Source of the DNA: Caldifarciminota bacterium
GTDB lineage: Bacteria; Hydrothermota; Hydrothermia; LBFQ01; DSFT01
Direction: 5' to 3'
NCBI GenBank assembly: GCA_025060695.1
Contig: JANXBH010000005.1
Coordinates: 32,849 to 96,848, forward strand
DNA length: 64,000 bases
The notes below the pieces were generated by a model. It ran no database searches. It had not been told where the DNA came from and was given only the letters and a program-made list of their open reading frames with translations. A program made the position numbers and the translations under genes. Shown here in pieces: positions 10,727-20,462 of this stretch; the first letter of the stretch is position 1, and each line of letters begins with the position of its first letter.

Positions 10727-11370
10727 TTTTTTCTTTTAGTGGGGGAAAGGACAGTGTCCTTTCTATTTATAAACTATTAAAACAAAACTATAAAATTCAG
10801 TCCCTTATTACAACTATTACTGACATCTATAGCAGAGTATCAATACATGGAATAAGAGAAGAACTAATTATGGAGCAGGCTAATGCTATAGGTATTCCAT
10901 TACATCTAATTTACATTCCGCATAATTGCGTAAATGAGGAATATGAGAGAATTATGCTTGAAAACATGAGCTTTTATAAAAGTTTTGGTGTTAATTATGT
11001 AGGTTTTGGTGATATTTTTTTGGAAGATATTAGAAAATATAGAGAGGAAAATTTAAAAAAAATAGGTATGAAATGCATTTTTCCATTATGGAAGAAGAAT
11101 ACAAAGGATTTAGTTCGTGAATTTATAAGTCTTAAATTTAAGTCTATAGTTGTTGCAGTTGATAGTAATTTGTTAGATATTTCTATGCTTGGTATGGAAT
11201 TTGAAGAGTTTATAAATTTCTTACCAAATAATGTAGATGTTTGTGGAGAAAATGGTGAGTTTCATACTTTTGTATACGATGGTCCAATATTTAAAAAAAG
11301 AGTAAATTTTAGAAAAGGAGATATAGTAATAAAAAACAACTATGGATACATTGATTTATATCCCATTTAG
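10699..11370 (+). CDS. PP-loop ATP pyrophosphatase, diphthine-ammonia ligase-like
   Basis: Adenine-nucleotide alpha-hydrolase superfamily. The N-terminal PP-loop is FSFSGGKDSVLSIYKLL, followed by a Rossmann-type core. The C-terminal block VCGENGEFHTFVYDGPIF is the signature of the Dph6/MJ0570 group (TIGR00290-like). Eukaryotic and archaeal Dph6 amidates diphthine on EF2; bacterial members lack that substrate and their role is unknown. It overlaps pdxH by 28 nt and the next gene by 29 nt, so the three genes are one transcription unit. Assignment to the family is firm; the reaction is not. Confidence 0.8.
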   Translation: MENEIPISIVFSFSGGKDSVLSIYKLLKQNYKIQSLITTITDIYSRVSIHGIREELIMEQANAIGIPLHLIYIPHNCVNEEYERIMLENMSFYKSFGVNYVGFGDIFLEDIRKYREENLKKIGMKCIFPLWKKNTKDLVREFISLKFKSIVVAVDSNLLDISMLGMEFEEFINFLPNNVDVCGENGEFHTFVYDGPIFKKRVNFRKGDIVIKNNYGYIDLYPI

Positions 11371-12445
11371 TCTCTGGGGAATTTCTCCTTTTGTCTCAAA
11401 GAATTTATATTTTCAATATAAAAGTCCAAAAATTAAAAATGTTGAAATTTACAATGTTTTAGACTATGGCTTGGTTTTGAGAAAGGAAATAAAGAAAGCT
11501 GATAGCTTGCCACTTTCCTATATTTATTCTATTCAATTTCCTATAGATAACTATTCGCAATACGGTGTTATATTTTCAAGATATATAAGTAGATTTTTAT
11601 TTTCGTTAGCATACGACTATAATGACAAATTTAAACAAGGTTCATTTTCAATGGATTATAGAAATTTAAATCTGAGTTATTATGAAATCTTTAAATTAGA
11701 ACAGCACTTAAGATTCTTCTACTTAGGCTATTTTGAAATTATAAAGTTAAGCTATCAAATATATAATGACACTAATACATTTTATGCAAAATTTTATAAA
11801 AGCGAACTGATATACTCTAATTTACAGAAAGAAATATATCTCAATTATGGTCTTGATAGGTCGCATTTTTCAATTAGTGGGGGTATATATCGCAATTTCA
11901 AAAAAAACTTTAACTATCTAAATTACGAGTTTTTTCTAAACTTAAAGTATCTTAAAATTTACTCCTCTCTTAAACCATTTCAAATCTTTGATACTATATA
12001 CAAGTACAATGAACACTTACTTAAAATAGATTATAAATTCTTAAGTTTTTCCTATACATACATTGAGAATTTAGTTCCCATTGATACAATGAATTTTTCA
12101 TTTTCATATATAAACTCGTTTTCGGTTTCTATAAAGACAAGTTTTTTAAAATTTACTTCAATGAGAAGTTTTGGAACCCCAATAAAGTGGATTTTAAACT
12201 TTTCTACATTTTACAATTATAAGTTTAAAAAAGATATAACTATAACACCATTTGTTAATGCAAGTTATATAGAAAACGATTTTAAGAAGCCAATTGAAGA
12301 TATATTTATTTTAAATTCTGGAGTAAGTTTAAATTTGTTTGATGGTATATATTTACAAGTTAGCTACTTTTCTAACTTGTTTATTCAAAGTTTATGGAAT
12401 TATAATAGTTATAGTATTTTTCTAAGAATTTCTATGGAAGATTAG
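11342..12445 (+). CDS. Predicted outer-membrane beta-barrel protein, unknown
   Basis: A 367-residue protein made almost entirely of alternating aromatic and polar strands (for example FKQGSFSMDYRNLNLSYYEIF, NFSFSYINSFSVSIKTSF), ending in a strand with [11 protein letters not shown]. This is the texture of an outer-membrane barrel. The start overlaps the previous gene by 29 nt. The N-terminus MDTLIYIPFSLWGISPF is a short, poorly charged signal if it is one. The family is not recognised. It converges with the DUF2723 gene and overlaps its end by 14 nt. Confidence 0.6.
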   Translation: MDTLIYIPFSLWGISPFVSKNLYFQYKSPKIKNVEIYNVLDYGLVLRKEIKKADSLPLSYIYSIQFPIDNYSQYGVIFSRYISRFLFSLAYDYNDKFKQGSFSMDYRNLNLSYYEIFKLEQHLRFFYLGYFEIIKLSYQIYNDTNTFYAKFYKSELIYSNLQKEIYLNYGLDRSHFSISGGIYRNFKKNFNYLNYEFFLNLKYLKIYSSLKPFQIFDTIYKYNEHLLKIDYKFLSFSYTYIENLVPIDTMNFSFSYINSFSVSIKTSFLKFTSMRSFGTPIKWILNFSTFYNYKFKKDITITPFVNASYIENDFKKPIEDIFILNSGVSLNLFDGIYLQVSYFSNLFIQSLWNYNSYSIFLRISMED

Positions 12446-15272
12446 CAAGACTATCTAATTCCATTAATTTTTCTTCTATTCTTGTCATTGCATAGTTAAC
12501 AAATTCAGTATCATTAATTTGCGATATTTTCAATTTTAGTTTATTCAGTAAATTTTTTGCTTCGCTAAATTTCTTCATTTTTATTAAATTATCTGCAATT
12601 TCTAATTCTGCATTGAAAATTTGTAAATAAACATAAATATCTCCTAATGTAATAGCTCTTAAGAACATATTTCCAAATTCAAAATATCTATTGGATTTTT
12701 CGTAGTTGCCTTGAATTTTGTACATATTGGCAACCTGAAATGCTACCATAGCATAGTTTCTATATATCCTTTGATGATTTTCATCCTTGTAAACTGACGT
12801 ATCAAATATACTCCTATATCTAAATATGCTATCGCTCGCAAGTTTATATTTTTTTGCATAGTTTTCAATATAGTAAATTGGGTCAAAATTACCACTTAAT
12901 AAGTAAGTCGTTCTTTCTAAGTTTACTTTAGAAAATTCATCTGTTTCGCTTAAGCTTGTATAGTCATTGTTTATTCTCCAAGCAAGTCCCTCAAGAATAA
13001 ATAGTTTTTTATAGTCCCTATATGCATCAGGATCACATGTAATTGAAAAATATATTGGAACTTTAAACTCTTTTCCTATTACTACTTCTTCTATAAATTC
13101 ATCTCCGTCTTCTAAATAAATCTGTGGTATTTTTACTATTCCTTTTTCAGTTAAAATACTTACGTATTCATCAGTTTTGTATCCTACGCTTGTTGCAATC
13201 ATATCCCTAATTGCTAAATCTCTTAATAGAATAAGTCCATTGTTAGTAGGTATGAATACAGGTAATTTATCAATGTCTTCATTTGAAAGGCTTATAGGTG
13301 CTCCCCATCCCTTAAGCTGCTTAATATACCAGTTTGTATTTAGTAGTGATAAATTTGCATTAAATACATCTCTTCTATATCCTAATACTTCTTGCATGAA
13401 CCATACTGGAAATGTGTCATTGTCTCCATTTGTAAATAGAACAGCTCCGTTAGGAGATTTTATAGGACTAGAAAGTATATTATAAGAAAAATCTTCAGCT
13501 ATATAGTTTTTATGTCTGTCGTTATATTTCCAATTATGATTTATCATATTGTAAACTACCCATACTGTAAATATTGTTATTACTATTGTAGGAATAATTG
13601 AAAGCTTCAAAGACTTCTTTAGTATCCTTGCAACTTCAAGTAGTCCGAAGCCTCCATAGAATATAATAGTCGAATACAGCAGGATATAAAAATATTCCCT
13701 GTCTCTAACTTCCATTTTTACTTGTCCTGTTATTGGATCAGGTGTGATATTTGACGGATTAACAGGTAAGCTTGGTGCATCTGCAGGATTTTGGTATATA
13801 AATAGTCCTACAACTGCTCCTACTAATCCAAATAAATATAACCAAAATAAGGTTCTATTTTCTGAAAAGATAAGTATAAATCCAAATATCATGAGGATAA
13901 GGATAATGTATAAAATTGGTAATGACTGTTCAGTTGTAATATATGGAATTGAGGTAAATTGCCAAGATGTATAAATTCCCAATACTTGAAATTGTTCAAA
14001 TATTGGTATTCTTCTTTCAAAGGGATTTGGAGGACCATATTGTTTTCTTGTTAACATATCCATAAATGCATACCAGTTAGATGGATCACCTTCGTTTATT
14101 CTTACTATAGGATTATGAGTTAAGTAGTGTGCTCTTGATAGTAGCCAAAATTCACATACAATTGCAAGCAAGATAACTATTAGTGCGACACCTTTCCAGT
14201 TTTTATAAAGTTGTGTATAAATGAAAAATAAAGATATGGCTAATAGTCCTGAGGAACTTGCAATAATAAGACTAATTACAGAGCCATGAGCGAAGTGAAA
14301 AAATATGCTAATTATCATAAGTAAGACAATTAAAATTGTAAGAGTATTACTAAAATTAAGTTTTCTAAACTTATGCATTGTCCATATCATTGATATATAA
14401 GCAATTAAGAGCATGATGTTGTATATAAAGATATTTCTCGTAATTTTTGACATTTCATTATAAATCAACTCAGGATTATATGTAATAATATTTACTTGGT
14501 TTGAAAATTTCTGAAAGTTAATAAGGCTATTTTCGTAATTGATATATTGCAAAACATTATAAGAATTAAACCAAATAACAAAAATGCCTAATATAGTTGC
14601 TAATACTCCCCAAAAGTAGTCATCCCATATATACTTTCTTTGAAATATAGCAAGGAATAGGAAAATTCCAATAAATCCAAATAGTGAAATAGCTTGAATG
14701 CCTGTAGCTACTGCTAAAATATATGCAGCTAAGATTAGCCATTTAATAGAACCTGCTTTTTCTCTATTCTTTAACCAAACTAAAACAAAATATACAGCCA
14801 TTACATTTGAGACAAGAGAGGGTGTATAAGTTTCCGCTTCTATAGAGTTAAACCATTGAGAATAGGTAAATGCTTGAGTTAATGCTACAAATATACCAAC
14901 TATATGTACCCAAATGTTTTCGTAGTCCTTATTTTTGAATAAACTAACACTATCGACTACTATCAAGTAAAAGAAACCTGCCATTAAACCACCTGTTAAT
15001 ATAGGTATTAATGTAATTCTTAGAACAATTTGGTTAGCTTCGTATCCTTGAAGGAATTCCTTTATTTCCTTTAATGGTATTGGAAGCATTGAGAAGAATT
15101 TTGCTAATAAAACATATAGTGGTGTCCCTGGAGGATGTGGAATTCCAAGATTATAACTTGATGCTAAGAACTCACCAACATCCCAAAACACAACAGTCGG
15201 TGCTGTAGAAAGAAAGTATATAAATGAAACAAAGAGCGTAATTATAGAAAATATTATCCACTTAACTTTCAT
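12432..15272 (-). CDS. DUF2723 (GT117-like) membrane protein with C-terminal repeats
   Basis: A 946-residue polytopic membrane protein. The N-terminus carries the DUF2723 hallmark [12 protein letters not shown] followed by [17 protein letters not shown]; the acidic pair in this first loop is typical of GT-C glycosyltransferases. About 13 hydrophobic helices follow, then a soluble part (from about residue 590) with [16 protein letters not shown] and a TPR-like helical tail around residues 850-940. DUF2723 proteins are common in Bacteroidota and are proposed protein O-glycosyltransferases; the donor and acceptor here are unknown. It starts in ATGA overlap with clpP and is cotranscribed with clpP and probably dnaN. 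Confidence 0.85.
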   Translation of the reverse strand: MKVKWIIFSIITLFVSFIYFLSTAPTVVFWDVGEFLASSYNLGIPHPPGTPLYVLLAKFFSMLPIPLKEIKEFLQGYEANQIVLRITLIPILTGGLMAGFFYLIVVDSVSLFKNKDYENIWVHIVGIFVALTQAFTYSQWFNSIEAETYTPSLVSNVMAVYFVLVWLKNREKAGSIKWLILAAYILAVATGIQAISLFGFIGIFLFLAIFQRKYIWDDYFWGVLATILGIFVIWFNSYNVLQYINYENSLINFQKFSNQVNIITYNPELIYNEMSKITRNIFIYNIMLLIAYISMIWTMHKFRKLNFSNTLTILIVLLMIISIFFHFAHGSVISLIIASSSGLLAISLFFIYTQLYKNWKGVALIVILLAIVCEFWLLSRAHYLTHNPIVRINEGDPSNWYAFMDMLTRKQYGPPNPFERRIPIFEQFQVLGIYTSWQFTSIPYITTEQSLPILYIILILMIFGFILIFSENRTLFWLYLFGLVGAVVGLFIYQNPADAPSLPVNPSNITPDPITGQVKMEVRDREYFYILLYSTIIFYGGFGLLEVARILKKSLKLSIIPTIVITIFTVWVVYNMINHNWKYNDRHKNYIAEDFSYNILSSPIKSPNGAVLFTNGDNDTFPVWFMQEVLGYRRDVFNANLSLLNTNWYIKQLKGWGAPISLSNEDIDKLPVFIPTNNGLILLRDLAIRDMIATSVGYKTDEYVSILTEKGIVKIPQIYLEDGDEFIEEVVIGKEFKVPIYFSITCDPDAYRDYKKLFILEGLAWRINNDYTSLSETDEFSKVNLERTTYLLSGNFDPIYYIENYAKKYKLASDSIFRYRSIFDTSVYKDENHQRIYRNYAMVAFQVANMYKIQGNYEKSNRYFEFGNMFLRAITLGDIYVYLQIFNAELEIADNLIKMKKFSEAKNLLNKLKLKISQINDTEFVNYAMTRIEEKLMELDSLANLP

Positions 15273-15895
15273 TTTCTCTTTCTTATAACTTCATCTATCA
15301 TTCCATATTCTCTTGCTTCAAGGGCTGACATGTAGTAATTCCTTTCAGTATCTTTTTGAATTTTTTCATATGACTGTCCTGTATGCTCTGATAAAATTTT
15401 TATTAATAAGTCTTTTAGTCTTAATATTTCCTTTGCTTCAATTTCTATGTCGGTTGCTTGACCTTGAACTCCTCCCCAAGGTTGGTGTATCATTATTCTT
15501 GCATTTGGAAGAGAAAATCTTTTACCTTTCGTTCCTGATGCAAGTAAAACTGCAGCCATCGAAGCTGCTATGCCTATACATATTGTCACTACGTTAGGTT
15601 TTATATACTGTATCGTATCATATATTGCAAGGCCAGCGGTAACATATCCTCCGGGTGAATGAATATATAAATTTATATCTTTCTCAGGGTCTTCTGCTTC
15701 TAAGAATAGTAATTGAGCGACTATAATATTTCCCACGTTGTCATCAATAGCTGTCCCTAAAAATACTATTCTATCCTTTAATAACCTTGAATATATATCA
15801 TATGCCCTTTCTCCTCTTGATGTTTGCTCAATTACATATGGAATATAGTATTGGTCATATTGTTTTTTATATCTCTCTACTTTCCACTTTTTCAT
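15269..15895 (-). CDS. clpP: ATP-dependent Clp protease proteolytic subunit
   Basis: Serine peptidase that forms the barrel of Clp proteases, 208 residues. The strong family blocks [27 protein letters not shown] and [14 protein letters not shown] are present. The catalytic Ser (about 112, in IAASMAAV) and His (about 137, in [10 protein letters not shown]) are intact. The position of the catalytic Asp reads Asn: [10 protein letters not shown] where E. coli has DTERDRFLSA. A Shine-Dalgarno sequence GGAGG lies 6 nt before the ATG, unlike the leaderless genes around it. It follows dnaN after 14 nt and overlaps the DUF2723 gene. Confidence 0.95.
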   Translation of the reverse strand: MKKWKVERYKKQYDQYYIPYVIEQTSRGERAYDIYSRLLKDRIVFLGTAIDDNVGNIIVAQLLFLEAEDPEKDINLYIHSPGGYVTAGLAIYDTIQYIKPNVVTICIGIAASMAAVLLASGTKGKRFSLPNARIMIHQPWGGVQGQATDIEIEAKEILRLKDLLIKILSEHTGQSYEKIQKDTERNYYMSALEAREYGMIDEVIRKRK

Positions 15896-15909
15896 AGTTT
15901 ACCTCCACT

Positions 15910-16974
15910 TCAGCTCCTTGTAGCAACTAAGTATTTTAAACTATCATTCTCTGATTTTATTAAAATCCTTGATAATTCAGGATAAATGTAAATATATATC
16001 TCATTCTCTTCAATAGCATCAAATATGTGCCTAAGCTTATCATATTGCAAATATATCTCTAAGTCGTCGCCTTCATACTTACCAAGTAAATTTGCCCTAA
16101 ATTCTTCTCCACTATATGAAGAACCAGCAATTTCAATAATATCTCCAACTTTCAAGCTAAATATATCAATATCTATAGAGGACATAGCTTTGAGCTTATG
16201 CTTTATTTCATCTTTATTAATGATTAATTTATTAGGTATATCCTCTTCAAATAAAGAAGCATAATCTGGGTAGGTCCCTGAAATCAATCTAAGACTTAGA
16301 AAACCATTTGAAAATTTTAAAATCATTTTTTCATCTTTGTAAAAACCGATTTTTATTTCATTGTCTTCAATATCTGATAACAAGTTATAAATAATTCTTG
16401 GCATTATTACCTGGAAGTCTCCAAAATTATCTTCTAATAACTCAGTATATAGCCCAAGAACATTCCTATCAGATGCTACAAAATTAGCAATATTGCCTTT
16501 ATTATCCCATAGTATACCTGAAAAGATAGATTCATCGTCCTTATCTACACAAAATTCTATTTTTGAAAGAATTTCTTTTAGTTTTTTACTAGAAAATGTG
16601 AAACTTTCTATTTTTTCATTACTTTCTGAAATCTTCGTAAAAACCGTCGTATCTAAAATAGGTATTTTATAGTAAATATCTTCAAAGAATATTTTTAGTA
16701 TATTTTCTAGTTCAAAGTGCAATACTGAAAAGTCAGGAGTATTTTTTAATATATGCATTAAAGTTGAACCATTTATTAAAACTTCACCATCTTTACCATT
16801 TAGAACCTTTGAAAAACCAATATGTTGAACGTCTGGACTATGCGAGTGGACATAAAGAACATTATCTTTAACTTCTAATAGAATGTTGTTTTCAATACTT
16901 TTCCTCTTTCCTAAGATTCTATTTGTTATACGCAAAACTTTTTCAATTTCTTTCTTTTCTATTGAAAATTTCAT
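15910..16974 (-). CDS. dnaN: DNA polymerase III subunit beta (sliding clamp)
   Basis: Processivity clamp, 354 residues, three repeated clamp domains. The first begins MKFSIEKKEIEKVLRITNRIL. The central blocks are FVASDRNVLGLY and the LRLISGTYPDY segment near residue 240, which is the most conserved part of the family. The C-terminus ends KYLVATRS rather than the usual MPMRL-type tail that lines the protein-binding pocket, so the pocket is divergent. dnaA and recF are not adjacent. A TTTAAACT version of the -10 block stands 9 nt before the ATG, so the mRNA is probably leaderless. clpP and the DUF2723 gene follow on the same strand. Confidence 0.93.
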   Translation of the reverse strand: MKFSIEKKEIEKVLRITNRILGKRKSIENNILLEVKDNVLYVHSHSPDVQHIGFSKVLNGKDGEVLINGSTLMHILKNTPDFSVLHFELENILKIFFEDIYYKIPILDTTVFTKISESNEKIESFTFSSKKLKEILSKIEFCVDKDDESIFSGILWDNKGNIANFVASDRNVLGLYTELLEDNFGDFQVIMPRIIYNLLSDIEDNEIKIGFYKDEKMILKFSNGFLSLRLISGTYPDYASLFEEDIPNKLIINKDEIKHKLKAMSSIDIDIFSLKVGDIIEIAGSSYSGEEFRANLLGKYEGDDLEIYLQYDKLRHIFDAIEENEIYIYIYPELSRILIKSENDSLKYLVATRS

Positions 16975-16980
16975 AGTTTT

Positions 16981-16993
16981 GAAAGTTTAAAGC
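16981..16993 (-). promoter_or_regulatory. dnaN promoter (-10 block)
   Basis: GCTTTAAACTTTC on the minus strand. The TAAACT core ends 9 nt before the dnaN ATG, matching the spacing in the other operon-first genes. It is one of two copies with C in place of the last A of TAAAAT; the other precedes the prenyl synthase gene. Confidence 0.55.
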
Positions 16994-17159
16994 TATATAA
17001 CTATGTTTATTCAGAAAGTCTTTTTTATAAGAAAATGGCTATTGCAATAGCAAGAAAAAATACTTGTGTGCCTGAAATAGTTATCAAGAAATTTAGAAGA
17101 TGGATTAAGCTTGAAATTAGCAATCTAAATTCCATACCCTTGAAAGTTTTTATTTTTGT

Positions 17160-17170
17160 GCTTTAAAATC
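17160..17170 (+). promoter_or_regulatory. Candidate leaderless promoter of the FG-GAP gene
   Basis: GCTTTAAAATC with TAAAAT at 17164-17169, 9 nt before an ATG at 17179. That ATG opens a 20-codon frame beginning MLNILINFEV that stops at 17239-17241, in the frame that would need a -1 shift to enter the downstream gene. The rest of the 272-base gap (16975-17246) shows no other convincing gene. Confidence 0.45.
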
Positions 17171-17246
17171 TAAAAGCTATGTTAAATATCCTTATAAATT
17201 TTGAGGTTATCTTTCCTACAAGTCCCTTTTTAGGGAAATAGTAGAG

Positions 17247-18635
17247 TTGAAAGGAGAAAATGCGGTAAATAGCAAAGAAGATATAAGAGTATCTAATCTT
17301 ACATTCAATAGAGTGCTTATATGTTCTCCTGGACATAGCGGTTATGTATGGGTGATTACTGACAGATACGGAGTAGTAACGGATATTGACGGTAATGGAC
17401 TAAATGATATTCCATTTACTGAGGGTAATCCCAATTTGGCATACTGGATGGGTTATGTAAGGGTAGCATTTCAGACATCAGAAGGAAACTTTCAGTGCGT
17501 TCCAGTTAGTAATTTACACTATGTTCCATATGCTGTATCTGTAGGGGATTTCAACGCAGATAATAGACCAGATTTAGTTTTTACAAGTGCGGCTGAGCTA
17601 AAAGCATTTACTTTAAGAAACAATGGAGGATGGAGCTTTATTGAACAGCAAATATCTGCAGGAACACTTTATCCAAACCACATAGCTGTAAGGAATGTAA
17701 ATGCTGGTCCAGGTTCTGAAATAATCTTTACTGATGAAGGTTATCGTTTATTTGTTCATAATTTCTTAACTAATTCTACAAGTATTATAAATAATGAATG
17801 TATGGAAGGTTTAAGTTTAGCTGATCTTAATAATGATGGTAGACAAGATGTTGTTTGCGGTACGACTAATGCTTATTTTGAAGAGGGCTATGTTAGATAT
17901 CAACTCAATCAAGGTAATAACTGGTCTCAGACTTATAATGTGAGTAACTTATCTGGTTCATGGCACGGTGTTACAACGGGTGATTTCAATAAAGATAGTA
18001 GAGTAGATATTGCTGCCTGTAATGCTTTTGATGATAGGATATATATATTTTACAACAATGGAGGTAATCCACCGACATTTACCCAAGTAGCAAGTGTTTT
18101 GGTAAATGATTTAGACTCATGTGAGCTTACGGTTGCGGATATAGATTGTGATGGAGATTATGATATAATTTGGTCAAGAGGTTGGGGTGGAACTGGAGCA
18201 AGTATTGGATATTTACAAAATCCAACTTGGACTAATCATGTTATTGAAGGTGGTACATTTATTGCTTATGGAGTAGCTGTTAGTTATGTAAACAAAGATA
18301 AGAAACCGGACGTGATAGCTGGTTTAAATAATGGACTTTATGTATATTATAATACATCAAACATTGATACTACTTTATGTGCTCCTATTACACCTGTTGA
18401 TATTATTGAAAATAGAGGAGTAAATTATAGCATAGTAAAAGATAAAAATAAAGTAAAGTTTTTATTTAATGTGTCATTAAGCGGAAGTATAGATGTATAT
18501 AGTTTAGATGGAACTAAGGTGGTTAGCAAAAAATTTAGTGGTAAAGAAGTTAGTTTAAGCTTGAAAAAAGGTCTATATATTATTTCAATCAATTCTAACT
18601 TATTAACTAAGAAAGAAAGATTAGCAATGTACTAA
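17247..18635 (+). CDS. FG-GAP/VCBS repeat protein with T9SS-like C-terminal domain, 5' end doubtful
   Basis: A 462-residue beta-propeller-type surface protein. Repeats with calcium-binding-like acidic loops recur: VTDIDGNGLNDIPF, VGDFNADNRPDLVF, LADLNNDGRQDVVC, TGDFNKDSRVDIAAC, VADIDCDGDYDIIW, VSYVNKDKKPDVIAG. The last 75 residues (SGSIDVYSLDGTKVVSK and KGLYIISINS) form a T9SS sorting-type module. No signal peptide precedes the repeats and the only start in frame is a TTG without supporting promoter spacing, whereas a promoter and ATG lie just upstream in another frame. The gene may be frameshifted or 5'-eroded. A hairpin follows the stop. Confidence 0.7.
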   Translation: MKGENAVNSKEDIRVSNLTFNRVLICSPGHSGYVWVITDRYGVVTDIDGNGLNDIPFTEGNPNLAYWMGYVRVAFQTSEGNFQCVPVSNLHYVPYAVSVGDFNADNRPDLVFTSAAELKAFTLRNNGGWSFIEQQISAGTLYPNHIAVRNVNAGPGSEIIFTDEGYRLFVHNFLTNSTSIINNECMEGLSLADLNNDGRQDVVCGTTNAYFEEGYVRYQLNQGNNWSQTYNVSNLSGSWHGVTTGDFNKDSRVDIAACNAFDDRIYIFYNNGGNPPTFTQVASVLVNDLDSCELTVADIDCDGDYDIIWSRGWGGTGASIGYLQNPTWTNHVIEGGTFIAYGVAVSYVNKDKKPDVIAGLNNGLYVYYNTSNIDTTLCAPITPVDIIENRGVNYSIVKDKNKVKFLFNVSLSGSIDVYSLDGTKVVSKKFSGKEVSLSLKKGLYIISINSNLLTKKERLAMY

Positions 18636-18653
18636 GTCTCCCTTTGGGGGACT
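18635..18653. terminator. Hairpin between convergent genes
   Basis: AGTCTCCC-TTT-GGGGGACT forms an eight-pair stem (one G-T pair) with a three-base loop, starting at the last base of the FG-GAP gene stop and ending one base before the opposing gene end is reached. There is only a short T tract (TTTAAAAT) after it. The position suggests a shared terminator. Confidence 0.6.
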
Positions 18654-19358
18654 TTAAAATCCTATTCCTATACTATTTGAATTTCCTAAAAATGGATGAG
18701 TTTTAAATTGATAACCAACTCTCGTTAAATTTGTATAAACGATAATACCTGCGTTAAATGTGGTATTTGCGGTATTATAACCTAAAATGAGATTTATATT
18801 TCTGTGAAGTTTAATTAAAGATGAAATCATATACGATAGTGGATAACTCTCCTCAAGTAGAGCGTCTATAAAAATATCGTAATTTTTTGCGGAGTATCTA
18901 AATGAAAGTATACCAGCATTTCTTCCTTCATTTCCTGCATATAAAGCACTTGCGGAAAACCAAAACGGTTCTATATATCTGTAAAATCCAATAATACCTC
19001 TTAAATAGAGTTTAGTTTCTTCTTTTCCTGATTCATTTATTATCTCTTGTGGTTCTAAATTTAGACCTATACCTAAGTTTCTATAACCTATACCTATTGC
19101 AAGAAGGTGTTCTGAAAATTCTTCTGCTCTTATAGAATACCAGCCAAGCCCTAAATTATAAAACTGCATTCCAAAGAAATATCTATTTATTATATTTGAA
19201 AAATCGGAACTATATGAAAATTCAAAAGATAACTTTTTTCCGAGAAGCTGAGGGCTATATAAAACGGCTTCAGGTCTAAAAAAAGTAGATAGGATGTTTG
19301 AGGAAACTGAAAAAGGTGATGGTAAAAATGGTGATATGAAACTTAATATTACTAACAT
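18654..19358 (-). CDS. Predicted outer-membrane beta-barrel (PorV/UPF0164-like texture)
   Basis: A 234-residue protein rich in glycine and aromatic strands (FGMQFYNLGLGWYSI, LLAIGIGYRNLGIGLNL, RNAGILSFRYSAKNYDIFIDA), ending THPFLGNSNSIGIGF, the kind of terminal strand seen in PorV/UPF0164-like barrels of the FCB group. A hydrophobic N-terminus MLVILSFISPFLPSPF could serve as a signal peptide. It follows the oxidase subunit IV gene after two bases. Function unknown; a T9SS shuttle role like that of PorV is possible but not shown. Confidence 0.5.
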   Translation of the reverse strand: MLVILSFISPFLPSPFSVSSNILSTFFRPEAVLYSPQLLGKKLSFEFSYSSDFSNIINRYFFGMQFYNLGLGWYSIRAEEFSEHLLAIGIGYRNLGIGLNLEPQEIINESGKEETKLYLRGIIGFYRYIEPFWFSASALYAGNEGRNAGILSFRYSAKNYDIFIDALLEESYPLSYMISSLIKLHRNINLILGYNTANTTFNAGIIVYTNLTRVGYQFKTHPFLGNSNSIGIGF

Positions 19359-19360
19359 AA

Positions 19361-19705
19361 CTATCTCCTCAGTTCTTTCTTTTCTTTTTGATATTCTATT
19401 AAGTTCTTTTTACTGAAACTAATATCCAATAAATTTCCTGCTATGAGTAGAAATATGAAAAATATCGGCATAAGTGCAAAACCTAATGTTAGTTTATCTT
19501 CGTATCTTAGGTACATAAAAAATAGTAAAAGTAGTAATACCTGAATAGAAGAAAGTAGTAATATCAAAAATGAGCCAAAACCTCCCCAATTCAAATAAAA
19601 AATCATTGTGTTTATAACTGAAATAAAAGATATAGCTAAAAATACAATAACATATGGAAGATAATTTAAAGGTGGTTCTCTAAAGTGTTCTTTGTTGTTA
19701 GCCAT
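19361..19705 (-). CDS. Cytochrome c oxidase subunit IV (caa3/bo3 type)
   Basis: Small accessory subunit of a heme-copper oxidase. About 114 residues, three membrane helices, a HFREPPLNYLPYV entry and the family's LLLLLFFMYLRYEDKLT segment between helices two and three. The frame can be extended to a TTG at 19711, but the -10 element is then only one base away; the ATG at 19705 lies 7 nt after it and is chosen. Catalytic subunits are not in the window. The barrel gene follows after two bases. Confidence 0.8.
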   Translation of the reverse strand: MANNKEHFREPPLNYLPYVIVFLAISFISVINTMIFYLNWGGFGSFLILLLSSIQVLLLLLFFMYLRYEDKLTLGFALMPIFFIFLLIAGNLLDISFSKKNLIEYQKEKKELRR

Positions 19706-19739
19706 AGCCAAAATTTTAAAGCTATAAAATTTTAGCAGT
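19706..19739. promoter_or_regulatory. Divergent promoters of oxidase subunit IV and SDR genes
   Basis: The minus-strand TAAAAT at 19718-19713 ends 7 nt before the ATG at 19705. The plus-strand TAAAAT at 19725-19730 (in GCTATAAAATTTT) ends 9 nt before the SDR ATG. The two cores are separated by only six bases. Confidence 0.65.
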
Positions 19740-20462
19740 ATGAAAAGTGCGATTATTACAGGAGCAAGTAGTGGTATTGGTAAAGCTATTGCTTATGAGC
19801 TTGCAAAGGAGAAATATGAACTACTTTTGATTGCAAGAAGAGAAAATTTGCTAAATGAAATATGTGAAGATATAAGAAATAAATTTAAAACCAAGGTAAA
19901 TTATCTAATAATTGATTTAAGTAATAGGAATTCAAATTTCTCTTTTATAAAAGACTATTTTCTTGAAAATTACGATAATTTGAATATTTTGGTTAATAAC
20001 GCAGGTATTGGATATTACGGTGAAATAGAAAATCTTAGAATGGAAGATATTGAAAGATTATTCTGGACTAATCTATTTTCGCATATACTCATAACTAAAG
20101 ATTTGGTTGATATAATGAAAAAACAAGGTTTTGGTACAATAGTAAATATAATTAGTTTAATAGCATTTTTCCCAATAAAAAAGTGGTCTTTATATGCATC
20201 TACTAAGTCCGCTCAAATGGGTTTTTTTAAGAGTTTAAGAAGAGAACTTTATAGAAATAGAATTAGAGTAATTAATGTTTATCCTTCTGCAACTGAAACC
20301 GAGTTTTTTAATAACTTAAATCTCCCATATCGTTTTCCACAATTGGACAAACCTGAAAAAGTAGCTAAAAAAGTTGTCAAATTTATTAAGAAAAATAAAA
20401 ATGCGGAAGTATTTATTTCTCCTTTACACTGGCTTGCTCATAAGTTATCTGTTTGGTTTTAA
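19740..20462 (+). CDS. Short-chain dehydrogenase/reductase
   Basis: Classical SDR, 240 residues. The nucleotide-binding motif TGASSGIGKAIA is at the N-terminus, NNAGIGYYGEI lies near residue 90, and the catalytic pair YASTK is near 155 with an upstream Ser in IISLIAF. The Arg-rich segment after the first glycine loop (LIARREN) suggests NADP. The C-terminus ends KLSVWF, probably membrane-associated. Substrate unknown. The last 50 bases overlap the convergent def gene, an unusually long tail-to-tail overlap. The start follows a -10 element at 9 nt. Confidence 0.85.
   Translation: MKSAIITGASSGIGKAIAYELAKEKYELLLIARRENLLNEICEDIRNKFKTKVNYLIIDLSNRNSNFSFIKDYFLENYDNLNILVNNAGIGYYGEIENLRMEDIERLFWTNLFSHILITKDLVDIMKKQGFGTIVNIISLIAFFPIKKWSLYASTKSAQMGFFKSLRRELYRNRIRVINVYPSATETEFFNNLNLPYRFPQLDKPEKVAKKVVKFIKKNKNAEVFISPLHWLAHKLSVWF

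Noticed and set aside
17035-17166. A 43-codon plus-strand frame in the gap before the FG-GAP gene
   Set aside because: No promoter at the usual spacing, no ribosome-binding site and no recognisable feature; its end overlaps the promoter of the next gene.
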